From NCBI RefSeq assembly GCF_029581195.1, contig NZ_CP120737.1:4813001-4877000 (forward strand): DNA of 64,000 nt, read 5' to 3'. The notes under the pieces were generated by a model. It saw nothing but the letters and a program-made list of their open reading frames with translations, had not been told where the DNA came from and did no database searches. This DNA is from Solwaraspora sp. WMMD791 (lineage in GTDB: Bacteria; Actinomycetota; Actinomycetes; Mycobacteriales; Micromonosporaceae). Position numbers and translations under genes: made by a program. Positions 61,701-64,000 of this stretch are shown in pieces. How positions within the stretch are numbered: the first letter of the stretch is position 1; each line of letters begins with the position of its first letter.

Positions 61701-64000
61701 GAGGAAGTCGGCCCCCGGCAGCTCGATGAATTCGGCGAATCCGCGCCGGACGAGCCAATCGGTGACCAGGCCGGCGACGGGCGCGCCGAGTCGGGGAGTC
61801 AGCCGGTGGCTGAGTACGGCGGCCCGATCGGACAATTCAGGATCGACCGGGGTGCCGGCGATGACGGCCAGATCGCAGGCGATCTCGGCGCGGATCAGCT
61901 CGGCGTGGTCGGGGTCGGTGGGTTCGATGGCGTCGGCGTAGCGCAGCCGCAGGTCCATGTCGTCGGGGTCGGCGAGGATGGCGGCGTACAGGGTGTCGCT
62001 GACGGCGGGCCGGGCGTCGCTGGCGTCGGACATGACCGCAGCGTATCGACGCCACCCACGACAGCCGATGCGCGGCTGACCCGGATTCGGGAGCTGGCGG
62101 CCCACTACACCGCCGCCGACCCGCCGACCCGGCTGGCGCTGCGCGCCGAGATCGGCGTACTCGTCGACCAGCTCGGCCTGACCGGCGGCACCCCGCAGGC
62201 GTACGCGCGGTGGGCGCAGCTGCCGCCGGACCTGGCGAACCTGCTGCTGCGGCTCACCTCACCGGCGCTCGCCCCGGAGACCGTACTGGCGGTGCTCGGC
62301 GCGGACCCGGCGACGCTGACCGAGCCGCAACGTGCCCAGCAGCGCGACTACCGGGCCCGGCTGGTCCACAACGGGTACGTGCCGTTCGCGCCGCAGCTCA
62401 CCGAGCAGCTGCACCGGCTCGTCGTCGACGCCGAGCACGGTCAGCAGAGCCTGCCGACGTTGCCGGCCTCCGCCGGCCAGGTGATCGGGTTGCGCCCGGA
62501 TCAGATCGCGCAGCTGCGGGCCGTCGATCCGGCGCTGGCCGCGCGGATCGCCCGCGACGGCGTGTACGTCGACCTGACCGGCCGGGTCGACATCAGCCCG
62601 TACGTGTTGGCGAACGCGCCGCAGGTCGACGTGGGCGGCGTACACCCTGGGTTTGACCTGGCGACGGACGCCGGCCGGCGGGCGCTGCTGGCCGAGGACA
62701 CCCGCCGGGCGTACGCGACGATCACCGCGACGTACGGGCAGAACCCGGAGGTCGTCCGGCTGCTCGGCAGCCACCGCTTCCACTACCTGGGGCAGAGCCG
62801 CACGATGGTGCTGGTCTCGGATGCGCTGACCCGGTCGATCCTCAACCTGGCGCCGAGCGACCCGGTCGGGCCAGCGTCCGCGTCGGCTGAAGCTGCGCCC
62901 GAGGCAGCACCGCTCGCCGCCGGTCCGACCGAGATCCACGTGTACGCCGACCACCCCACCCTGCCGGAGCCGGATCCCGGGGAGGTGGCACCGGAGTACG
63001 GCCGCCCGGTGGATCCGCGCTCCGGTGCACCGGCACCCCTGTGGAACGGGCCGCCCCGGCGGGAGCACGTCGCGCAGGGAGCGCTCGGCGACTGCGGCAT
63101 GTTGGCGTCGATCGGTGCGATCGCCGGGCACAGCCCGCAGACGATCGGGCACCTGTTCCAGCCCAACCCGGACGGCACCGTCGATGTCGTGCTGCACGAG
63201 AGCAGCCTCCCCGGTGACCGGACCGCTCCGACCGGGCGACGGTTGCGGATCACTGTGACCCCGGACGTTCCGGTGCACGCCATCATGCCGGGTCAGGCCG
63301 CCTACGCTGACCAGTCGCAGGTGGGGGCGGCGTGGGCGAGCATCCTGGAGAAGGCGCTCGCGGCGGTCGACCGGACCTGGACCGCGTCCCGGCAGGTCCA
63401 CTGGCAACAGCAGTGGCAGGGTTGGCAGGGTCGGACCGATCCGCATCGGGCGGCACCGCTGGGCTACGCCCGGATGAACCCCGGCAGCACCCCGGACCTG
63501 TGGGCGGAGCTGCTGACCCAGCTCACCGGCGAGCCGGCCCGCACCGGGCGGTTCCCCATCGCGCCGGGCAGCGAGCCTGCCGCCGAGGCGACGTTGGCCC
63601 GGCTGCTGGCCCAGGGGAAACCGGTGATCGCCAGCACCAAGCCGCCGGACCGCTACCTGCATCTGCCGAACGGAACACCGCCGTACGGGCTGTATGCCGG
63701 ACACGCGTACGAGGTGGTGGCGGCACAGGGCGGGCACGTCTGGCTGCGCAACCCGTGGAACCATGGCCATCCGCAGCCGATCCCGGTGCGGGCGTTCCTC
63801 GACCTGATGAGCAGGGACTACGCCCACCTGGATCGTGCACCGGTGGTGCCGCCGCCCCCGCCGGTGCCGCCCGTGGCGGAGCAGGCGAGCGGGCCAGGTG
63901 AGTCGATGGCGCAAGCCCGGGTCGGCGGGTCGGCCGGTGTGGCTTCCACCGCGCTGACCGCTGCGGGGCCGGGCCGTACGGTGGTCGACCGGGGCGGCGC
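49779..64000 (+). CDS. Giant multi-domain type VII polymorphic toxin (3' end outside window)
   Basis: From the GTG at 49779 I find no in-frame stop to the window end, so the product has at least 4,740 residues. Modules, by residue: CpnT-like leader with WXG-type turn (EGWGGDAGAEF) and membrane stretch (1-300); Ala/Pro/Thr-rich linker (400-750); YwqJ-like deaminase (760-950; CAE at 865-867, Cys 928 and 931); papain-fold Tox-PL-like domain (1015-1180; Cys1031, His1115, Asp1130); RelA/SpoT-like domain (1190-1460; EINDVVRFSV, YEVQFPTATSW, KQTHGPYEVMRD); a second RelA-like domain (1690-1970); two more Tox-PL-like domains (2295-2520 and 2650-2870; Cys2352 in the first); an FAD/NAD(P)-binding-like module (2995-3810; DRLVIGGGWAATA, VLVFGAGASGAW); and a calpain-like protease (4420-4690; Cys4439, His4642, Asn4658). 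Filler between modules coincides with genes in other frames. Individual domains are convincing. Translation as one chain is inference. Confidence 0.75.
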   Translation, partial: MSIMNPREGLGEYAWVWDAICWVSAGEAWPTGDEVEMRELADAWRQLAEAIGEALAEADPAALRVIEGWGGDAGAEFATFWQQVGVGPNTGLPVLQKAAAAFASGCDNAANEIEYAKLTILIAVAITVIAVFVALLMAWLGGVSAGAIPGILAAGRQAVTVAFRRLLAQLGRQMLTQAGMRAALQSSARLATTGVSRIGARRLGTQLGIELAEEIGEELIIDVGAQAYQMARGNRREWEGNRTLTAAVGGAFGGALGFGGNRLLRNTIAPRVPVSFRPPALNFGTSRAARWSAGTLRWGGRSVAAGLQNAVISPAASVAANLAVNQQWTSPGWQGVLGGFTSGAGRGGATMAASSAGAAAAGFANRLGGVAPPSGAIDLATGMPLTTVGAGGIDLGTLGSSSTVDGSAGTAGTGGAGGAGGAGGAGGGAGSTAGVGVADGAGPPASTSAAPSGADPSGAAPPATVPEAGAGSISLAPTTVDVTAPDVVASNLAATEVEQPARPDTVTPTATSGDGPPAQVGAGPPGSAAAPSTPAAPSTPAAPSAPGAASAPGAVAPSGGTAAAGAPPTSATSAASTPATSTPATSTPATSTATPAASASTAATTAPGTSTAGANTSTSPATSASPGTSASPNTAAASANTSTGTATTPARPPVSTIGPSAGSVTFSPPVAAPAPVPAPAVGTPATGATPVGQTPPVLPPIGPPAPVPPPAATAGDPDRAAQPASRGPAPGPAVDPQTLQRSTGPTGSGTHSWQLAPVQFDGDPTSPDADQALIEASRALVDSVQDAVTRRQQQITPGEQISMAKRPGVVGALLTRNGQLTTHTSMTADQSTDPAAEPTPHPLVQTVLDQVARQVDRPGSGHGKCAEVALVSDVVYQLERQWNDAGRPGDFDTYARSELAGARIVTHQFRRAQDIDVVYERGDYRPPCRSCGPLLDNLGITPVVDTERLPGPGVPPDSGALGDGRALPETRPTGDGLPLVPPDPADQQALADAVPVGSDGRPARHPDPRDGRWPELVNDGGPANPGRSTNCADVGLSVLATWYGDPQVAAATEPGLTAEPDSTRRQEQWLGAPFAPAGRGTAGLDAVADQLRRAGPGSAALIITSWTAAAGGGAHTWNAVNHDGQIIWIDAQSRTVSDTAPIYGSEVNGVWSITLDADGNPVPADGPQTSTNASTTASTIASTTGTVSDSAYLDALTEPDRDTLRGELAAAQVDADAILAELQTIGDRLNADLGLAGTDTLTPLGSEYRVKGAESLARRFSTDFEPKGYTLPEALAEINDVVRFSVRAPETDAYGPAVAGVLDALTASGHQVTDVKSFWHPGNRFFGLNCTLVSPTGRTYEVQFPTATSWAIGKQTHGPYEVMRDPARTPADRMHAFLDILAVNRAHDIADRMPGGMPVLTERYGPPKDTSFAKWIGKQDQAGLRQDYADWLAADPSRSFRQELAARGLDPSDLPGFDPDAIGSTDADPDLPLPPAVSDGRPDPAAGQRDSGGGRPRADPGGDLGPSDVEVGLPTGRGGVDPVRQPGAPQRTGSGPVDGGVGDPSLHDGPVAERAGVDPDLPGGQPDLTTGRDDGGEAAADGVPVLPAVPPDAAVGPSGERDRVGQRSRSHQSGDLGPSDGQVDLPAGRRDSSAVREPGTQQLPRGGPGDGGVGDASLHDGPVAERAGVDPHLPGDGRGLSAERSASLDRDAPYFDELSDRERKIVIDAVHAARIDADVIIGDIRQVIDEINSGQNFPGSLPLTLLGVENCVKGSSSLARKFLVDFGAFGIDLPSALGEINDIVRFAVRCPDGDSYGTAVEGVLGGLESQGHRVESGKVFWRSGNRYYGCNVTLTSPEGRTYELQFPTSTSWSVGKQTHAAYELVRDVSVEFPQRVGAFLEILALNRESGLAGNLPGSLDSLLVRFGEPKFNGFAKWFSAVESSGLLQAGIRRKYLGWLESSGLTFSDILVAHGLGQEDVPGFVLDPTAVTDGRPEVPVLPAVPASESDGDPSERAGTSQRPRSDQGGDLGLPEQPLGLQARRSGVGPVRESGAPHVPRHRSGDGGVGDASLHGGPVAERGGVDPDLSGGQRGLTSGKDDGGEAATDGVSLLRAVPADRSDGHPGERHSTGELPRSDSGGDLGPSGRPMELPPGRRSGDPVRESGASHVPPDRSGDGGVGDAALHDGAVAERSGVDPDLPGGQPDLTGTRPGSGESRDAVSTSLASADATGQSSTLPEQGGGVDDRGRDRRGPDGRGDRPAEPAGDGGGRGVRGGASTGADLGPAGVAGDGPVSGVGDRTVPLKGGDAPLAGSRPVGPLNLAPLEDAGFQADLEAVLWSGGGFVVGADPSSHPFGGLVNDGGPGRSGRGNNCMDCSLAGLSTFLGRPMVSLPRWPDVLPDGTVDRQTGEASGVDRAEEWLGGEWVAPPADMPGVPQKRAVAVARQYAQLQERVAAAGPGSAALVVADWLSADERTGQVQVDADGNALADGSHAFLIVYPYGADRPVWWDPQDGQTWTVPPAHVVAATHTLWSMDAPAAGGGTNSDSGRSAGADPTAGRDAEPDGAARVRVRLAGAGDPESAGTRYGDADRPGELHHRPGRDGDGARESARTGDDQPVRGGASAGPDLGSAGVAGDGLAGVTGGVSGVTDGVSGVADGHADSGPLSGARPVGPLNLAPLEDVGFQADLEAVLWSGGGFVVGADPSSHPFGGLVNDGGPGRSGRGNNCMDCSLAGLSTFLGRPMVSLPRWPDRAGDGTIDRVTGEADGISRAEQWLGGEWVAPPADMPGAPQKRAVAVARQYAQLQERVAAAGPGSAALVVADWLSFDQDTGRLHLDADGNVQAAGSHAFLIVYPYGADGPVWWDPQYGGTATQPPAEYLAATHTLWSMDAPTARGGTGSDSGRRAGADPAAGRDAEPDGAARVRVRLGGAGDPLGDGTHPGDGAGPGELGDRPRRDGDGPSEHAAVDHHAGVRGGPPGGPDDRPPGVAADGRAGAAELATDGRAGAAEPAAAPGGLISSAPDGLVSAAAGTTFGGALYDADPVAVGAAVRDALDTGLLPAGAVADPVAGTVTLDTSAGPVTVTVTVTSLPPGTTVAPVATIATHADGATVRVSDRASTDHVRRAVAAALAEVDAIAQERADGLRTDATTALAEGSRPEGDGQRHLTARDMGRLAELRTVADQLAQAGTGRHADPAQVAQLHAEAVGLLISSGLLEPYPGHRVHSLVPNVPVVGLAATDARFAAVRTQLGPAFADLAGLLTVARDRPGLADEIRVVQADVRAAARQWAAQATAARDQADLALTDRVDAALDADPQHVFDRLVIGGGWAATADFATLDAPPDTGDGLPPVLAVSQGHDPWADRQQLLMGQVPTELEIPGLPFQPADFADEGTQFARSSDFAAAVGAARAYTGMPSYQGTATAILPRPTGADAAAGWPAGANYRVTIGERGFYAATVDIAAGPGPARVPAAPVSTTGRYVDPATGYQVDRSGPVPVFRDPTGVAVDPTTLPAQVRTVLGGTDTVRADLPLLADTAGRLTDPLLVDPASGYAVDAGTGQVYARDGSPVDPAALPAGAAQRLGFDADGRFTDPRPARPRVDFGGQNLADAYQPGDRVLVFGAGASGAWDIEQAAASPVATIDWSARAVGLPPADRTGDPARDAELQFQRSFSGGYNRRNTLPDVGAYDVAATDSRISQSLREIVSARHTVDGTFLVEFTDGTRHEYDRVVLSIGQAPEYPGGVAALAGTLELRPLPGPATTREGKPDILGLSDDSGRLRVLGAAAVARPLMPRLGRFRKSVEVEVAKLSAALPDDSRNIPPSIRFHAQRIAEANRNSPPIRSHLAEVDVPTPPGDVGIEPGQRPVLGGDPFGDRRNEDVDRVLPADGVEALTVGDQLGVVPREVDEPQVGQDPGSEFGEQFGTRLGDAAVDQPQPAEPPQVRRGQQNAQPVVSDRVVVQSEAGEAGQQRARGDRTDQVRADVGEPDMADRNPAVDVRAPVEEVGPRQLDEFGESAPDEPIGDQAGDGRAESGSQPVAEYGGPIGQFRIDRGAGDDGQIAGDLGADQLGVVGVGGFDGVGVAQPQVHVVGVGEDGGVQGVADGGPGVAGVGHDRSVSTPPTTADARLTRIRELAAHYTAADPPTRLALRAEIGVLVDQLGLTGGTPQAYARWAQLPPDLANLLLRLTSPALAPETVLAVLGADPATLTEPQRAQQRDYRARLVHNGYVPFAPQLTEQLHRLVVDAEHGQQSLPTLPASAGQVIGLRPDQIAQLRAVDPALAARIARDGVYVDLTGRVDISPYVLANAPQVDVGGVHPGFDLATDAGRRALLAEDTRRAYATITATYGQNPEVVRLLGSHRFHYLGQSRTMVLVSDALTRSILNLAPSDPVGPASASAEAAPEAAPLAAGPTEIHVYADHPTLPEPDPGEVAPEYGRPVDPRSGAPAPLWNGPPRREHVAQGALGDCGMLASIGAIAGHSPQTIGHLFQPNPDGTVDVVLHESSLPGDRTAPTGRRLRITVTPDVPVHAIMPGQAAYADQSQVGAAWASILEKALAAVDRTWTASRQVHWQQQWQGWQGRTDPHRAAPLGYARMNPGSTPDLWAELLTQLTGEPARTGRFPIAPGSEPAAEATLARLLAQGKPVIASTKPPDRYLHLPNGTPPYGLYAGHAYEVVAAQGGHVWLRNPWNHGHPQPIPVRAFLDLMSRDYAHLDRAPVVPPPPPVPPVAEQASGPGESMAQARVGGSAGVASTALTAAGPGRTVVDRGG
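54175..54483 (+). CDS. Nested small gene A, likely immunity protein for the RelA-like toxin
   Basis: The 102-residue product lies entirely inside the giant toxin frame, shifted by +1, directly after the first RelA/SpoT-like domain. An AGGAAG precedes the ATG. Conserved positions shared with three sister genes include HLLYR, QAVIWDRP, RWGFRPDVAAS and TTVPLPSEPELTRICQEAS. In this frame differences between sisters fall largely at third codon positions, and the protein looks globular. The giant frame over the same bases is Gly/Pro/Asp-rich filler. I do not recognise the family. The immunity role is inferred from position and size. Confidence 0.7.
   Translation: MPTLTFRYHLLYRTDDQTQPPVNVIAVAAGPGPTQAVIWDRPTSRWGFRPDVAASILYANPERHSVRAVDRSTAESVTRHFTTVPLPSEPELTRICQEASRT
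54520..54819 (+). CDS. Nested small gene B, likely immunity protein
   Basis: The 99-residue product starts at an ATG with GGGGAGG upstream (54508-54514), 36 bases after gene A, in the same +1 frame. It shares YYLLYHP, RAVIWDRPTARW, QPDVATAVL and the near-identical end TTVPLPSEPELTRICQE with its sisters. It is the second member of the A-B pair that follows the first RelA-like domain. Two different immunity-type copies per toxin domain may widen protection. Confidence 0.7.
   Translation: MEFQYYLLYHPTRRSDHPANVIALANDQGPTRAVIWDRPTARWTCQPDVATAVLFVNQERNNFRGVDRETAESATHHFTTVPLPSEPELTRICQETGEA
55693..56001 (+). CDS. Nested small gene C, likely immunity protein (copy of A)
   Basis: The 102-residue product follows the second RelA-like domain in the same +1 frame, exactly 1,518 bases after gene A. 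It keeps YYLLYRP, KAVIWDYR, RWGFRPDVAVSVLYAN and TAVPLPSEAELTRICREAS. No clear ribosome binding site precedes its ATG; translation may depend on the toxin frame running through. Its surroundings to the left are AT-richer than the rest of the locus. Confidence 0.68.
   Translation: MDDLRFQYYLLYRPVNPTETPVNVLALASDLGPTKAVIWDYRSNRWGFRPDVAVSVLYANQERHTFHGTDRATAESVTHHFTAVPLPSEAELTRICREASEA
56038..56337 (+). CDS. Nested small gene D, likely immunity protein (copy of B)
   Basis: The 99-residue product starts after the same GGGGAGG site found before gene B (here 56026-56032) and lies exactly 1,518 bases after B. It has YYVLSQQ, QAVIWDRRADRW, RPDVAVAILYANQERH and TTVPLPSEAELTRICQEAS. The identical spacing of A-B and C-D shows that the pair was duplicated together with its toxin domain. 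Confidence 0.7.
   Translation: MEFHYYVLSQQIDPTDIPVNVIALANCPGPTQAVIWDRRADRWSSRPDVAVAILYANQERHTFHRTDRATAESVTRHFTTVPLPSEAELTRICQEASPT
56449..56607 (+). pseudogene. Truncated copy of the nested YrhB-like immunity gene
   Basis: A 52-codon frame, again in the +1 phase, starts at an ATG after GGGAGGGGG. Its second half, from SLPATVVVEEYVAERRQGRI through GRQVWPETG, is almost the same as the end of the gene at 57349, but the first half of that protein (the helix and EFEFGW segment) is missing. It is best read as the rest of a lost toxin-immunity cassette. It could still be translated. Confidence 0.55.
56658..58411 (+). repeat. In-phase tandem duplication of a Tox-PL-like toxin domain
   Basis: The stretch beginning at 56658 recurs at 57720, offset by exactly 1,062 bases (354 codons). 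The first 240 bases of the two copies are almost identical, as is the part around 56960-57110 and 58025-58170, with variable segments between. Codons here often end in G or T, unlike the C-ending codons of the neighbouring modules, which suggests a foreign origin. Confidence 0.8.
57349..57639 (+). CDS. Nested YrhB/Imm35-like immunity gene after the second Tox-PL-like domain
   Basis: The 96-residue product starts at a GTG with GGTGGAGGG upstream and lies in the +1 phase of the giant frame. It opens with TRDEAQELIQRLVGTPNRMA and contains EFEFGWLAQEIL, YIIDRDGTVTVHGS and YAAERRQGRISGRQVW, the pattern of YrhB/Imm35 proteins. It follows directly on the Tox-PL-like domain, its likely target, and overlaps none of that domain's conserved part. 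Confidence 0.72.
   Translation: MTRDEAQELIQRLVGTPNRMALHEFEFGWLAQEILSPQERGTGMRIGLGSYIIDRDGTVTVHGSLPVPVTISRYAAERRQGRISGRQVWPETDSPE
58411..58710 (+). CDS. Nested YrhB/Imm35-like immunity gene after the third Tox-PL-like domain
   Basis: The 99-residue product starts at a GTG after GGGGAGGG, exactly 1,062 bases downstream of its sister gene and in the same +1 phase. The first 35 residues are nearly the same (TRDDAQELIQRLVGTPNRMA), and the middle has diverged (GLGQGNWVIDHDGTVTAHRS). Divergence in the toxin-facing middle with conserved ends is what one expects of an immunity protein adapting to a changed toxin copy. Confidence 0.72.
   Translation: MTRDDAQELIQRLVGTPNRMALHEFEFGWVAREILSETERTQGMGLGQGNWVIDHDGTVTAHRSMPPSIIMQEYAAARRAGRTTGRQVWPLTVAPEQQS
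61224..62033 (-). CDS. Antisense TIGR02996-type protein with leucine-rich repeats
   Basis: The 269-residue product, read on the minus strand inside the giant frame, starts at the ATG at 62033. Residues 10-60 match the TIGR02996 repeat-companion domain (LYAAILADPDDMDLRLRYAD, HAELIRAEIACDL). Residues 120-210 contain leucine-rich repeats (LTSLGLNNNPIGNDGLRVLL, LRWLGLVNCGITQAGAELF). Such proteins are often found beside toxins and may act in protein binding. Its codons line up exactly with those of the giant frame on the other strand, so stops in the giant frame would need TTA, CTA or TCA here. It lies between the FAD-like and C-terminal modules. Confidence 0.75.
   Translation of the reverse strand: MSDASDARPAVSDTLYAAILADPDDMDLRLRYADAIEPTDPDHAELIRAEIACDLAVIAGTPVDPELSDRAAVLSHRLTPRLGAPVAGLVTDWLVRRGFAEFIELPGADFLDRGADIYRRVPVRHVWLTDVGPDLIGPIAASPLLARLTSLGLNNNPIGNDGLRVLLASPHLRRLRWLGLVNCGITQAGAELFAELAPRVLPDLRFVYFARNHAELVPYGEGFDAVGGQDPIDVFIPPIAERIAAEHGPLPWLDPDIAWRGGYVDFGEV

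Noticed and set aside
1..64000. tRNA, rRNA genes and CRISPR arrays
   Set aside because: I saw no cloverleaf-type gene, no rRNA segment and no regularly spaced short direct repeats with unique spacers. The repeats present are coding tandem repeats or toxin duplications.

Overview
The window is very GC-rich DNA with strong GC bias at third codon positions, frequent GTG starts, 4-base GTGA/ATGA gene overlaps, mycosin proteases and WXG100 proteins. This fits an actinobacterium, most likely a member of the Micromonosporaceae; the family is an inference from gene content and style, not from a marker gene.

Region by region. 0-3 kb: the end of an FtsX-like permease, a VapBC-like toxin-antitoxin pair, a truncated gene and a set of tiny overlapping genes with an AlpA/excisionase-like regulator, looking like the remnant of an integrative element. 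3-4.6 kb: a lower-GC two-gene operon for a secreted and a membrane-anchored protein of unknown function. 4.8-9.1 kb: a G5/excalibur protein whose N-terminus is interrupted by an in-frame TAG, and a three-gene lipoprotein/membrane operon. 9.3-14.3 kb: two TetR regulators, each with a visible operator, the second next to an MMPL exporter, then a YbhB-like protein. 14.4-21.7 kb: an FhuF-like iron reductase preceded by a translationally coupled 29-residue peptide and an iron box, an XRE-peptide deformylase fusion, a flavohaemoglobin-like protein, a CPBP protease, an Ala/Lys/Pro-rich protein and an erythromycin esterase homologue. 21.7-28.2 kb: two divergent PadR / ABC ATPase / FtsX permease modules.

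28.3-49.8 kb is a type VII secretion (ESX-like) locus: EccA-like ATPase with a beta-helix domain, EccE, EccC, EccD, EccB, two mycosins, two WXG100 proteins, a proline-rich WXG-like substrate, a YbaB-like protein and a further WXG-like partner. Embedded in it are a stand-alone YwqJ-like deaminase overlapping a SUKH-3 immunity gene, and a YrhB/SUKH-3 fusion.

49.8-64 kb is the most unusual part. One reading frame, starting at a GTG at 49,779 with a CpnT-like type VII leader, contains no stop codon up to the end of the window (14,222 bases, at least 4,740 codons). It strings together a YwqJ-like deaminase, three papain-fold (Tox-PL-like) domains, two RelA/SpoT-like domains, an FAD/NAD(P)-binding-like module and a calpain-like protease. 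Six small immunity-type genes plus one truncated copy lie inside it on the same strand, all in the +1 frame, and one leucine-rich gene lies antisense. Wherever the giant frame turns into Gly/Pro/Asp-rich filler, a well-formed small gene is read in another frame, and the giant frame then resumes with the next toxin domain. I read this as a T7SS-exported polymorphic toxin that has grown by in-phase addition of toxin-immunity cassettes, with the immunity genes kept as overlapping internal genes.
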